Made by a program: the position numbers and the translations under genes. Positions 8,842-16,997 of a DNA stretch of 32,458 nucleotides are shown here, piece after piece (within the stretch, counting starts at the first letter, position 1; each line of letters begins with the position of its first letter). This DNA is from Clostridia bacterium. Lineage in GTDB: Bacteria; Bacillota; Clostridia; Christensenellales; Aristaeellaceae. The notes under the pieces are model-generated. The model was not told where the DNA came from. It saw only the letters and a program-made list of their open reading frames with translations, and did not search any database. The DNA is taken from assembly GCA_017460585.1 (NCBI GenBank), contig JAFUAR010000008.1:1-32458 (forward strand), read 5' to 3'.

Positions 8842-10287
8842 TCAATATGCTTTCCACGCGCTCGGAGCGAGCAGCATGAGAACGGGGAAGAATTCCAGTC
8901 GACCAATCAGCATACACATGGAAAGAATAATGGTGCTGAAATCCGAAAATCCGGAGTAGTTGCCGCTGGGACCCACCATACCAAGTCCGGGACCTATGTT
9001 GGAAAGGGCGGAGATTACGGCGGTTACGTTGGTTTCAAACGAGAAGCCGTCTATTGAGATCAGCAGCGTGGCGATGACCAGCACGGCGAAATACGCGAAA
9101 AAGAAGCCGTGTACGCCCGCCAGCGTATTTTCATTGACGGTGTGCCCGTCCAGTTTGACAATGTTGACCGATTTGGGGTGCACGGTCTTGCGAATTTCGC
9201 GCACCATGCTTTTGCACAGCAGCTGTACGCGAATCCATTTCATGCCGCCGCCAGTGGAACCCGCGCTCGCACCCACCAGCATCAGCCCCACCAATATGGT
9301 ACGGCTCAGCTGCGGCCACAGGTTAAAATCCGCGGTTCCAAAACCGGAGGTGCTCATTACGGTATTGACCTGAAAGAAGCTGTAGCGCAGCGCGGAGGGA
9401 ATATCGTAATCCATTTGCAAAACGAGATTGCCGCCGATGATGACGCTGGCAACCACCATCACAATCAGATATACGCGCAGCTCGCTGTTTTGCAAAAGCC
9501 CCTTCCAGTTGCCGCGGATGACGTAGTAGTACAGCGAAAAATTGATGCCAAACAGCGCCATAAATACTGTGACTATAATTTCCACGGCGGGGCTGCGGAA
9601 GGCTGCGATGCTGGCGTTATAATTGGAGAATCCGCCCGTTCCGGCGGTGCCCAGCGCGTGAATCAGCGCGTCGTACAAACTCATGCCGGTGCATAGCAGC
9701 GCGATGAGCATGAGCACCGTAAGCCCCACATACAGCAGGTACAGTATTTTGGCGTTTTTGCCAATGCGCGGCACCAGCTTATCGGTAGAAGGACCGGGCG
9801 ATTCGGCGCGCATGAGGTAAATGGAGCGCGCGCCCATTTTGGGCAGCAGCGCCAGCGATAGTACCAGCACGCCCATGCCGCCCACAAAGTGCGTCAAACT
9901 GCGCCAAAATAGCATACCCTTGGGCAGCGCTTCCACATCGGTCAATATGGTAGAACCGGTGGTGGAGAAGCCGGAGGCGGTCTCAAAAAACGCGTCCGCC
10001 ATGTTGGGAATGCAGCCGTGTATGAAAAAGGGCAGCGCGCCAAAGAAGCTGAGCAGAATCCAGCTGAGCGCCACCACGGCGAAGCCCTCGCGGGCGCGCA
10101 GATTGTCGTTGCGCGGCTTGAGCAGCGTCAATAGTCCGCCCGCCGCGGCGGTAATGGCGAGAGATACCACTATGGCTTTCGCGTCGCTCCCCCCGTAGAT
10201 GAGGGATACGATGAGCGGCACGAGCATGAGCGCCGCTTCCACCAGCAGCACGTAGCCGATCAACCGAAATGTCAGGCGTTTGTTCAT
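8842..10287 (-). CDS. trkH: TrkH family potassium uptake channel
   Basis: A 481-residue membrane protein with the four-fold pore repeat of the Trk/Ktr/HKT superfamily. Selectivity-filter-like segments are visible as ASGFSTTGST, GTAGTGGFSN, VNTVMSTSGFGTADF and NIGPGLGMVGPSGNYSGF, each preceded by hydrophobic helices. The protein forms the K+ channel part of a Trk system and needs the cytoplasmic regulator TrkA. Here trkA is directly upstream and its stop overlaps the trkH ATG (ATGA, 10284-10287), indicating coupled translation. Length and C-terminus (RLEFFPVLMLL) are typical. It is the last gene of an isomerase-like/trkA/trkH operon and runs into a shared terminator with the convergent exporter operon. 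Confidence 0.95.
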   Translation of the reverse strand: MNKRLTFRLIGYVLLVEAALMLVPLIVSLIYGGSDAKAIVVSLAITAAAGGLLTLLKPRNDNLRAREGFAVVALSWILLSFFGALPFFIHGCIPNMADAFFETASGFSTTGSTILTDVEALPKGMLFWRSLTHFVGGMGVLVLSLALLPKMGARSIYLMRAESPGPSTDKLVPRIGKNAKILYLLYVGLTVLMLIALLCTGMSLYDALIHALGTAGTGGFSNYNASIAAFRSPAVEIIVTVFMALFGINFSLYYYVIRGNWKGLLQNSELRVYLIVMVVASVIIGGNLVLQMDYDIPSALRYSFFQVNTVMSTSGFGTADFNLWPQLSRTILVGLMLVGASAGSTGGGMKWIRVQLLCKSMVREIRKTVHPKSVNIVKLDGHTVNENTLAGVHGFFFAYFAVLVIATLLISIDGFSFETNVTAVISALSNIGPGLGMVGPSGNYSGFSDFSTIILSMCMLIGRLEFFPVLMLLAPSAWKAY

Positions 10288-11657
10288 TTCTTCCTGATCT
10301 CCGTTCCGTCAAACGCGTCCTCCAGATTGATCACCGTGCCGGCCTTTGCGGTGAGAATGACCGTGTCGTCCGCTTCAATGTGATCGTCGCCGAAGGGGAT
10401 AATGTTCTTATGGTTGCGTACCAGTACCGAAACCAGTATGCCGGGTTTAATTCCCAAACGGTTGAGCGGTATGTTCAGATAGCCCGCGCCCTCTAAAGCG
10501 GTAAACTCGTAAGCCTCTACTTTGCCGCCCAGCATTCCATATACCTTTTCTACCACGGAGTTGCGGCTGTTGTTGAGCGCGCGTACCGAGCGCAAAATAA
10601 CGTTTGCGGTGGTGAGCTTAGGGCTGACCACGCTCTCGATGCCCAAATCCTCCATCACTTCCATGGTGTTTAGGCGATTGACCTTCACAATTACCTTTTT
10701 CGCGCCCCTGCGCGCTCCGTACATGCCCGTAATGAGGTTTTCCTCGTCGCGATTGGTCAAGCAAATCAGCGCGCCGCACTCGCCTACGTTTTCGCTGTCC
10801 AGCACCTCTTGATCGGTGCCGTCCGCGTTAATAATCATTACGCCGTCCAACAGCTCGCTCAGGTGCGTGCACTTTTCTTCCTTGATTTCCACAATGCGCA
10901 TATGCACGCCCATACCCGCGATAATTTTGGCGAGATAGTAGCTGATGTGTCCGCCGCCGATCAGCAGGGCGGACTTGAGGCGCTGCGTGTCCTTGCCCAG
11001 ATGCTTGAAAAAGCGGGTAATGGATTCGCGGTCGCCAGTAGCGTACAGACGGTCGCCGGCGGATATGGCGAAGCTGCCGCCCGGGATCAACGCTTCGCCG
11101 TTGCGCTGCGCGGCGTTGAACTGGATGTGCGGATAGCGCCCGTGCAGCTTGGAGAGCGGAATGCCGATGATGGGGTCGCTCGCCTCTACGCGGAATTCCA
11201 CCATCTCCACGCGCCCATGCGCGAACGATTCAATGTTGATGGCGAAAGGGAAGCGCAGTAAACGCGAAATTTCCTGCGCGGTGGCGCGCTCCGGATTGAT
11301 GACCTGATCGATATCCAGCTTATCCTGCAGCATGGTCAGGCTCTCAGTATATTCCGGATCGCGAATGCGGGCAATGGAATACTTTGCGCCCAATTGCTTC
11401 GCGGCCAAACAGCACACCATGTTCAATTCGTCGTTGCCGGTCACGGCGATGATTACATCGCACGTATCCACGCCGGATTCCAACAGCGTGCGCACGTTTG
11501 CGCCGTTGCCCTTTACGCACATTACGTCCAACGTTTCGCTCGCCTTTTCCAGCGCGCGCTGTTCGCGGTCGATAATGGTGATATCGTGCCCATCCTTGCT
11601 CAGAAACTGGGCCAGCGTGTAGCCGACCTTGCCGTCGCCTACGATAATGATATTCAA
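10284..11657 (-). CDS. trkA: TrkA, K+ uptake regulatory subunit with two RCK domains
   Basis: The frame stays open upstream, but conserved TrkA sequence begins at NIIIVGDGKVGYTLAQFLSKDGHDITIID. I therefore start at the TTG at 11657-11655, which has GGGAGG about 9 nt upstream, giving 457 residues. The protein has two Rossmann-type RCK_N domains. The first nucleotide-binding loop is VGDGKVG near residue 6, with acidic strand-end D near 28; the second is IGGGHISYY near 229. Each is followed by an RCK_C domain, ending near residues 215 and 450. It binds NAD(H)/ATP-type nucleotides and gates TrkH. Its TTG overlaps the TGA of the upstream isomerase frame (TTGA, 11654-11657), and its TGA overlaps the trkH ATG. 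If translation of the upstream gene stops early at its internal TGA, coupling into trkA would be lost, leaving only its own ribosome site. Confidence 0.94.
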   Translation of the reverse strand: MNIIIVGDGKVGYTLAQFLSKDGHDITIIDREQRALEKASETLDVMCVKGNGANVRTLLESGVDTCDVIIAVTGNDELNMVCCLAAKQLGAKYSIARIRDPEYTESLTMLQDKLDIDQVINPERATAQEISRLLRFPFAINIESFAHGRVEMVEFRVEASDPIIGIPLSKLHGRYPHIQFNAAQRNGEALIPGGSFAISAGDRLYATGDRESITRFFKHLGKDTQRLKSALLIGGGHISYYLAKIIAGMGVHMRIVEIKEEKCTHLSELLDGVMIINADGTDQEVLDSENVGECGALICLTNRDEENLITGMYGARRGAKKVIVKVNRLNTMEVMEDLGIESVVSPKLTTANVILRSVRALNNSRNSVVEKVYGMLGGKVEAYEFTALEGAGYLNIPLNRLGIKPGILVSVLVRNHKNIIPFGDDHIEADDTVILTAKAGTVINLEDAFDGTEIRKK

Positions 11658-12457
11658 AACAGAATCCCTCCCTGACCTACCTGCGCTTCCTCGCGCGCCG
11701 CCTTTAAATGGCGAAGCGCGGCGGAAGCCGCTTCGGCGTTCCAATCGCCTTCGCAAACCGCCGTTACGCCGCCGGAATAGCCCATGCGCGCCAGCAGGCG
11801 GAACAGCCGCGGATAATCCTCTCCGTCGCCCGGATGCGGCAGCGTGCGTCAGAGCGCGCAGCCTGTGTAGATGTGTATGAGCGCGGAACCGCAGCGGTCG
11901 ATCGCCTCTAAAGGCTCCGAGGCGTACGCCATTTGCACCGTATCGGCGAGCACTCCCACCTGACTGAGCTGCAACAGGGCGGACATGAGCGCCGCTTCGG
12001 AAACGGTATTGATCAAATTGCACTCGGCATGGCGCAGATTGCGTATGGCGACGCGAAGCCCGAACGCCTTGGCGTGCCCCTGCACAATGCGCAAAAAGTT
12101 GCCCGTTTGCCTTCGGGCCAGATCAAAATCCACCCCCGAAGGAATGTTGCGCGATCGCGCCGCGTCGAACGCCACAATGCGCGCGCCGAGCCGACTGGCG
12201 CGGTCAAATGCGAAATCGAGGTACTCGTGCTGGCGGGAGGCGCGTACGTCGGTTCCATTCACGCGCAGGTCGTCCGGCAGCATTTCGTACACCGCCGCCA
12301 CGCGCGTATGAGTGGCGCCCAGGTATGCGAGCAACTCTTCAAACTCGCTTGAGGAGAGCGCGCACGTTCGACAAAGCGGAAGCTCGAGGTAATCGTACCC
12401 CAGCCCCACCGCGTTGGGCGTTTGATCAAACGCCGCGCGCAGACCGATGGAGATCAA
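11654..12457 (-). pseudogene. Sugar-phosphate isomerase/epimerase-like TIM-barrel gene with an in-frame TGA
   Basis: From a TTG at 12457 (GGGGAGG 8 nt upstream) the frame reads ISIGLRAAFDQTPNAV and onward for about 200 codons in the style of the xylose-isomerase-like TIM-barrel (AP endonuclease 2) family. It then meets TGA at 11851-11849, just after YTGCAL. Beyond the TGA the same frame continues with family-like sequence (RTLPHPGDGEDYPRLFRLL, then GYSGGVTAVCEGDW) for 64 codons to TGA at 11656-11654, which overlaps the trkA start. The gene is therefore complete apart from a single nonsense codon. A CGA-to-TGA or GGA-to-TGA change, an assembly error or readthrough are all possible. If translation stops there, the product lacks the last barrel strand and helices. 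The substrate is unknown, and no catalytic metal ligands could be assigned with confidence. Confidence 0.75.
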
Positions 12458-12480
12458 ACATCTCGCCTCCCCGTATCGTC

Positions 12481-12504
12481 GCGTATACTTCCAATAGTAT
12501 ACGC
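12481..12504 (-). promoter_or_regulatory. Perfect 9-bp palindromic operator at the isomerase-trkA-trkH promoter
   Basis: GCGTATACT (12481-12489), a 6-bp spacer and AGTATACGC (12496-12504) form a perfect inverted repeat. The second arm contains the -10 box of the minus-strand promoter and the first arm covers the region just after the start point. Repressor binding here would block polymerase. The core GTATACT..CC....AGT.TA resembles the candidate operator of the ABC exporter at 5270-5289. Confidence 0.65.
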
Positions 12505-12524
12505 CCAAAGCGCGTTTTGGTCAA
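12496..12524 (-). promoter_or_regulatory. Sigma-A promoter of the isomerase-like/trkA/trkH operon
   Basis: On the minus strand TTGACC (12524-12519) and TATACT (12501-12496) are spaced by 17 bp. The expected start lies near 12489, about 30 nt before the TTG start at 12457. An ATG at 12508, in frame with the isomerase, falls within the promoter and so is not a usable start. Confidence 0.82.
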
Positions 12525-12571
12525 ATTAATAATCGCAATATCCGCGCGCTGATTTTAACGAATCAAACGGC

Positions 12572-12600
12572 TTTTCCGATTGGTGCGCATATGCTATAAT
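12572..12600 (+). promoter_or_regulatory. Extended -10 promoter of the S-component/coaX/recD2/comFC operon
   Basis: A perfect TATAAT (12595-12600) is preceded by TG one base upstream (12592-12593), an extended -10 element. The region 17 bp upstream is TTTTCC (12572-12577), a weak -35. The start would be near 12607, leaving a leader of roughly 125 nt. It is divergent from the isomerase-trkA-trkH promoter about 50 bp away. Confidence 0.65.
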
Positions 12601-12733
12601 ACCCCTGTCGGCGCGTTATGCGCCAGCTCGACTGGTTCAGAGCGGGCATGGCGGGTCAAACGCACCGATGCGGGCATTCTTATTTTCCCAATACGTAGGG
12701 TATCGACATTGAACTCGAACGGAGGAAAAACCC
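12601..12733 (+). other. Unidentified, possibly structured 5' leader upstream of the ECF S component
   Basis: The leader holds a perfect hairpin GGCGC-N5-GCGCC (12610-12624) and a second possible stem pairing GCAT..GGT with ACC..ATGC (about 12645-12670). The octamer GCGGGCAT occurs twice. GGAGG lies 9 nt before the ATG. The length would allow a riboswitch-type control by a vitamin, but I recognise no known riboswitch core, and no terminator hairpin with a T run is present. Confidence 0.35.
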
Positions 12734-13345
12734 ATGAACAAGCATTTTTCTACGCGCTCTTTTGTCATTCTCGCTCTGTTGATCGGTCTGCTTTTGCTCA
12801 TGAGCACCACGCCGCTGGGCTACATGAATATTGGTCCGCTCGCCATTACCTTCAACGTTATACCCGTCGCCATCGCCGCCATTGCGCTGGGTCCGGTGGG
12901 CGGCGCGATCTGCGGGGCGGTGTTCGGCTTGACCAGCTTTCTGCAGTGTATCGGCATAGGCGGTATGAGCGCGATGGGCGCGGCGCTGTTTGCCATACAC
13001 CCGTTTTATGCTTTTGTGCAGCGCTTCGTGCCGCGCGTGCTGGATGGCTTTTTGCTGGGCTATATATTCCGCGCGACGAATCGCCGCGCGCCGTCTTCCG
13101 TGGCTTGCATGGTCACGGGCTTCTGCTCCGCGTTTTTGAATACGCTGCTTTTCATGGCTGCGCTGATTCTGCTGTTCGGCGGCACCGAATACGTGCAAAA
13201 TCTGGCGGGCGGACGGAATTGGATCGTATTCGTGTGTACGTTCGTAGGCGTTAACGCCGTGGCGGAAATGGTATCGTCTACCGTATTGACCGGTGCGATC
13301 GGTGCGGCGCTCATCAAAGCGGGTTTGATTCACGCGGAGAAATAA
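12734..13345 (+). CDS. ECF transporter S component, probably for pantothenate
   Basis: A 203-residue, very hydrophobic protein with about six membrane helices. It resembles the substrate-binding S component of energy-coupling-factor vitamin importers: an N-terminal helix, then GPLAITFNVIPVAIAAIALGPVGGAICGAVFGLTSFLQ, the glycine-rich pattern of the folate/pantothenate (ECF_trnsprt) group. S components capture the vitamin and dock on a shared EcfA-EcfA'-EcfT module, which is not in this window. The next gene, 14 nt downstream, is coaX (pantothenate kinase), so pantothenate is the best substrate guess. This is inferred from context, and folate or another vitamin is possible. The ATG has GGAGG 9 nt upstream. 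It is the first gene of a five-gene plus-strand run. Confidence 0.82.
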   Translation: MNKHFSTRSFVILALLIGLLLLMSTTPLGYMNIGPLAITFNVIPVAIAAIALGPVGGAICGAVFGLTSFLQCIGIGGMSAMGAALFAIHPFYAFVQRFVPRVLDGFLLGYIFRATNRRAPSSVACMVTGFCSAFLNTLLFMAALILLFGGTEYVQNLAGGRNWIVFVCTFVGVNAVAEMVSSTVLTGAIGAALIKAGLIHAEK

Positions 13346-13359
13346 TTGGAGGAACACCC

Positions 13360-14133
13360 ATGATACTGACTCTGGATGTCGGCAATACCAATATTAAAAC
13401 TGCGCTCTTCGAGGGTATGGAGATGCGCGAGTACTGGCGCATATCTACCAACCGCAGCCAGTCGTCGGACGAGCTGGGCATATTAATGATGAATCTGCTC
13501 TCCTACAAGGGCATTTCGCCCGACGCGATCGAGGGCATTATGATGTCCTCGGTTGTGCCGCAGATCAACTTTACGGTGGAGCATATGTGCCGCAACTACT
13601 TCGGCATGGAGCCCATGAAGATTGAACCGGGGGTCAAGACCGGAATCAACATTAAATATGAAAATCCGCGCGAGCTGGGCTCGGACCGCATCGCCAACGC
13701 GGTCGCGGCATACGAGCTGTACGGCGGTCCCTGCATTACCATCGACTTTGGCACGGCCACCAGCTTCGGCGTAATTTCCGAACGGGGCGAGTTTTTGGGC
13801 GGCGCGATCGCGCCCGGGCTCAAGCTGGCGGCGGAAGCGTTGACCGAACGCGCCGCGAAGCTGCCGCGCTTTGAGCTGAGCAAGCCGGATAGCGTAATCG
13901 GCAGGAATACCGTGAGCAATATGCAGGCGGGCATAGTGTACGGCTACATCGGGCAGGTCAATTATCTGGTTTCGCGCATGAAAAAGGAACTGAACGCTCC
14001 GGAGGCGAAGGTGATCGCTACGGGCGGACTTTCCGTGCTGGTGGCGGAGGAGAGCAACGTGATCGATATTATGGATGGTCTTCTGACCCTCAAGGGGCTC
14101 TGCCTCATCTACGCCAAAAACGCGTTTCACTGA
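13360..14133 (+). CDS. coaX: Type III pantothenate kinase
   Basis: A 257-residue kinase of the ASKHA fold that phosphorylates pantothenate in the first step of coenzyme A synthesis. The phosphate-binding motif is LDVGNTN (residues 5-11). GSDR at 107-110 matches the family's GADR pantothenate-binding motif, with Ser in place of Ala. TIDFGTATSF (127-136) is the second phosphate motif, with the catalytic-site Asp. VIATGGLSVL near the C-terminus is the adenosine-binding region. Type III enzymes are not feedback-inhibited by CoA and often need a monovalent cation such as K+ or NH4+; the neighbouring divergent trkAH operon is a K+ importer, though this may be chance. The ATG has GGAGG 8 nt upstream, and the gene follows the S component closely, pointing to uptake plus trapping of the vitamin. 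Confidence 0.96.
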   Translation: MILTLDVGNTNIKTALFEGMEMREYWRISTNRSQSSDELGILMMNLLSYKGISPDAIEGIMMSSVVPQINFTVEHMCRNYFGMEPMKIEPGVKTGINIKYENPRELGSDRIANAVAAYELYGGPCITIDFGTATSFGVISERGEFLGGAIAPGLKLAAEALTERAAKLPRFELSKPDSVIGRNTVSNMQAGIVYGYIGQVNYLVSRMKKELNAPEAKVIATGGLSVLVAEESNVIDIMDGLLTLKGLCLIYAKNAFH

Positions 14134-14148
14134 GTATTCAATAACGCT

Positions 14149-16353
14149 ATGTCCAAGTTCGAAGGCACGGTAGAGGATATCGTATTCCGAAATAATGATA
14201 ACGGCTGGACGGTGGCGTCCGTTCGGCTGGATGGCTCGGGGCGCTTGAGCGCTGTGGGCATTTTGCCGTTTTTGACCAGCGGAGAACACGCCATATTCGA
14301 AGGCGAGCTGGTGGAGCACCGCGAATACGGGCAGCAGATTCAGGTTTCGAAGTATACTACGACCAGACCGGAAACGGAGTCCGCCATTGAAAAATATTTG
14401 GGCTCCGGTCTCATTCGCGGCATCGGCAAAACCACGGCGAAGGTCATTGTGCGCAAATTCGGCGCGCGCACGCTGGAGATTATGGAAAGCGATCCGGAGC
14501 GATTGCTGGACATTCAGGGAATTGGGCGCAAGCGCCTAAGCATGATACTGGAATCCTTCCAGCTGCAAAACGCTACGCGCGGCACGCTGATGTACCTGCA
14601 GGGACTCGGTCTTTCTCCGCAGCTGTCCATGAAAGTGTATAAGCTCTATGGCGATATGACCGAGCAGGCGCTGCGCGAAAACCCCTATCGTCTGGTTACG
14701 GATGTGGAAGGCGTGGGTTTTAAGACCGCGGACGCGATCGCGCTCGCCATGGGCTTTTCCCGCGAATGCGAGTTTCGTCTAAACAGCGGCGTGCAGTACG
14801 TGCTGAACGAGGCGGTCAATTCCGAAGGGCATACCTATTTGCCGAGGCAAATTCTCGTGCGGCAGGCGGCGCATATGCTCGGCGCGCCGGAGGAGCTCGT
14901 AGACCATACCATCGATTCGCTGTATGTGCGCAAGGGGCTTCGCCGCGAGCGCATCGGCGATGTGGAGGCGGTTTATCTGCCGCGGCTGTACGACGCGGAG
15001 CTGGATACCGCCATGCTGTTGAAGGCGCTGCGCCGCTCGATTCGCCCCGCGGAATATTCGCGTGAATTGCTGGAAGCGGAGCTGGAACGCTTTCAGGCGG
15101 AGCGCGGTGTGCAGCTCTGCGGCGAACAGCGCGAGGCGGTGTTGGCCGCCGCCGTGGAAGGCGTCGCGGTCATTACGGGCGGACCGGGCACCGGCAAAAC
15201 CACCTCCATCAACTGTATACTCCATCTCATGAAGCGCATGGGTCAAATCGAGCTCTGCGCGCCTACGGGGCGCGCCGCCAAACGCATGAGCGAAGCGACG
15301 GGCTGGAAGGCGCGCACCATTCACAGAATGCTGGAATACGGCGGCGAAGGACAGGGCTTTGCGCGCGACGAGGACAATCCGCTGGAAGCCGATGTGGTGA
15401 TTGTGGACGAACTGTCCATGGTCGATCTATTCGTCATGCGTTCGCTGCTGCGCGCGCTCAAGCCGGGCACGCGCCTAGTATTGGTGGGCGATGCCGATCA
15501 GCTGCCCTCCGTGGGCGCGGGCAATGTGCTCAAGGATTTGATCGAGTCCGAGGCGGTGCCCGTGGTGCGCCTTACGGAAATCTTTCGGCAGGCGCAGGAA
15601 AGTATGATCGTGATGAACGCCCACAGGATCAATCGGGGCGAATATCCTACTCTGCGCGCTCGCAATACGGATTTCTTCATTGACCGCAAGCAGGAATTCT
15701 CTCAGGCGCAGCGGGCGGTGGTGGAGCTGGTGCAAACGCGCTTGCCGGGTTATCTGGGCGTGGACAGTCTGCGCGGCATACAGGTGATGGCGCCCATGAA
15801 GCGCGGCGATTTGGGCGTGTTCGCGCTCAATGTGCTTTTGCAGCAGGCGCTCAATCCGCCCCAGAAGCGCAAACCGGAGCTGCGGCGGGGCGATACCGTG
15901 TTCCGCATGGGCGACAAGGTGATGCAGGTACGCAACGATTACGATCTGGAATGGGAGCAGGATGGCGCGGCGGGCAGCGGCGTGTTCAACGGCGATATCG
16001 GCTACATCCGCTCTGTGGATACAAACGACAGCGAAATGACCGTGGCGTTTGACGACGGGCGCGTCGCAACCTACGATTCTTCCATGCTGGAAGAACTGGA
16101 ACTCGCCTATTGTATGTCGGTGCACAAAAGTCAGGGTAGCGAGTTCGAAGCGGTGGTACTGCCGCTGCTGAGCGGACCGCCCATGCTGATGACGCGCAAT
16201 TTGCTCTATACGGCGGTCACGCGCGCCAAACGGCTAGTGGTGATTGTGGGCAGAGAGGCGTGCGTACAGCGTATGGTAGATAATAACCGCATATTGCAGC
16301 GCTACAGCGCGCTCGCGCTGCGGCTCTCCGGCGCGCTGGAGGGCGGCAGATGA
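14149..16353 (+). CDS. recD2: RecD2-type ATP-dependent DNA helicase (SF1B)
   Basis: A 734-residue helicase of the RecD/TraA family in the RecD2 form found without RecBC. The N-terminal part (to about residue 240) has an OB-like start (FEGTVEDIVFRNNDNGWTV) and helix-hairpin-helix segments (LIRGIGKTTAKVIVRKFG and DIQGIGRKRL). Helicase motifs follow: Walker A GGPGTGKTT near 344, Walker B VIVDELSMVD near 420, LVGDADQLPSVGAG near 445, LTEIFRQ near 477, VHKSQGSEF near 657 and YTAVTRAK near 688. It unwinds DNA 5' to 3' and has roles in replication-fork maintenance and mismatch repair in Bacillota. It starts 15 nt after coaX with only a weak ribosome site, so reinitiation is likely. Its stop overlaps the comFC start (ATGA). 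Confidence 0.96.
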   Translation: MSKFEGTVEDIVFRNNDNGWTVASVRLDGSGRLSAVGILPFLTSGEHAIFEGELVEHREYGQQIQVSKYTTTRPETESAIEKYLGSGLIRGIGKTTAKVIVRKFGARTLEIMESDPERLLDIQGIGRKRLSMILESFQLQNATRGTLMYLQGLGLSPQLSMKVYKLYGDMTEQALRENPYRLVTDVEGVGFKTADAIALAMGFSRECEFRLNSGVQYVLNEAVNSEGHTYLPRQILVRQAAHMLGAPEELVDHTIDSLYVRKGLRRERIGDVEAVYLPRLYDAELDTAMLLKALRRSIRPAEYSRELLEAELERFQAERGVQLCGEQREAVLAAAVEGVAVITGGPGTGKTTSINCILHLMKRMGQIELCAPTGRAAKRMSEATGWKARTIHRMLEYGGEGQGFARDEDNPLEADVVIVDELSMVDLFVMRSLLRALKPGTRLVLVGDADQLPSVGAGNVLKDLIESEAVPVVRLTEIFRQAQESMIVMNAHRINRGEYPTLRARNTDFFIDRKQEFSQAQRAVVELVQTRLPGYLGVDSLRGIQVMAPMKRGDLGVFALNVLLQQALNPPQKRKPELRRGDTVFRMGDKVMQVRNDYDLEWEQDGAAGSGVFNGDIGYIRSVDTNDSEMTVAFDDGRVATYDSSMLEELELAYCMSVHKSQGSEFEAVVLPLLSGPPMLMTRNLLYTAVTRAKRLVVIVGREACVQRMVDNNRILQRYSALALRLSGALEGGR

Positions 16354-16991
16354 AGTGGGGAAGGCTGCTGGAACTGCTCTATCCGCCGCGCGCCCGCTGC
16401 GTGGGCTGCGATGATGAAACGGGGCATGAAGTACCGTGGTTTTGCGAAGCGTGCATGGCGCGGCTGGAGGAAGCGAGGGAGGGCGCGTTTGCCGTAAACG
16501 GCTTTGACGGCGCCTTTTCCGCCTTTGCATACGCCGGACCGGCGGGCGGCGCGGTGCGCTGGCTTAAATATAATGGACTGCGTGCGCTCGCGGAGCCCAT
16601 GGCGGCGGAAATGGCGCGCTGCGCCTCCTGTGAATGGACGCTGCCGCGAGACGCGCTGGTCGTGCCCGTGCCGATGCATATGCGCAGATTAAAGCGCAGG
16701 GGCTATAACCAGTCGGCGCTGCTAGCGAAGCATTTGGCAAAAGCGCTGGGGTTGGAATGTAGGGAAGCGATATCCCGCGTGCGCGACACGCCGCAGCAGG
16801 CGAAGCTGGAACGGGACGAGCGCAGAAAGAACGTAAAGGGCGCGTTTCAAGCTAATTCGGAGGTTTCCGGCAAAACCGTGCTGCTGGTGGACGATGTATT
16901 TACCACCGGCGCAACGGCAAAGGAATGCGCGAGGGCGCTGAAAAGGGCGGGCGCTGTGAAGATATACTTCGCGAGCTACGCAAAGGGGTAA
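16350..16991 (+). CDS. comFC: ComF family phosphoribosyltransferase-like protein
   Basis: A 213-residue ComFC-type protein. The N-terminus carries a double zinc-finger-like pair, C17-x2-C20 and C32-x2-C35. The C-terminal half is a type I phosphoribosyltransferase fold with the PRPP loop VLLVDDVFTTGAT starting near residue 177 and PVPMHMRRLKRRGYNQSALLAK upstream, which is typical of the family. ComFC is required for efficient natural transformation in several species, where it acts on single-stranded DNA handling with the ComFA helicase. No other competence gene is visible here, so a more general DNA-repair role is possible. It overlaps recD2 by 4 nt, which places it with a DNA helicase and ensures coupled translation. 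Confidence 0.93.
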   Translation: MKWGRLLELLYPPRARCVGCDDETGHEVPWFCEACMARLEEAREGAFAVNGFDGAFSAFAYAGPAGGAVRWLKYNGLRALAEPMAAEMARCASCEWTLPRDALVVPVPMHMRRLKRRGYNQSALLAKHLAKALGLECREAISRVRDTPQQAKLERDERRKNVKGAFQANSEVSGKTVLLVDDVFTTGATAKECARALKRAGAVKIYFASYAKG

Positions 16992-16997
16992 ACGGAT

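Noticed and set aside
8782-9057. A possible small gene starting at ATG 8783 behind GAGGGAGG
   Set aside because: The ribosome-like site is real, but the frame runs into the terminator stem and then antisense through trkH. The product has no family character.
11849-11851. Selenocysteine at the in-frame TGA
   Set aside because: No convincing bacterial SECIS hairpin is visible just after the TGA, and the family has no known reactive selenocysteine here. It is kept only as an item to test.
11658-12023. A 122-residue N-terminal extension of TrkA
   Set aside because: It is Arg-rich and unlike TrkA, and it overlaps the isomerase frame. A TTG start with GGGAGG exists at the conserved TrkA N-terminus.
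12601-12733. A known riboswitch (folate, TPP or similar) in the S-component leader
   Set aside because: I could not match any conserved core of the riboswitch classes I know. It is listed as an unidentified leader only.
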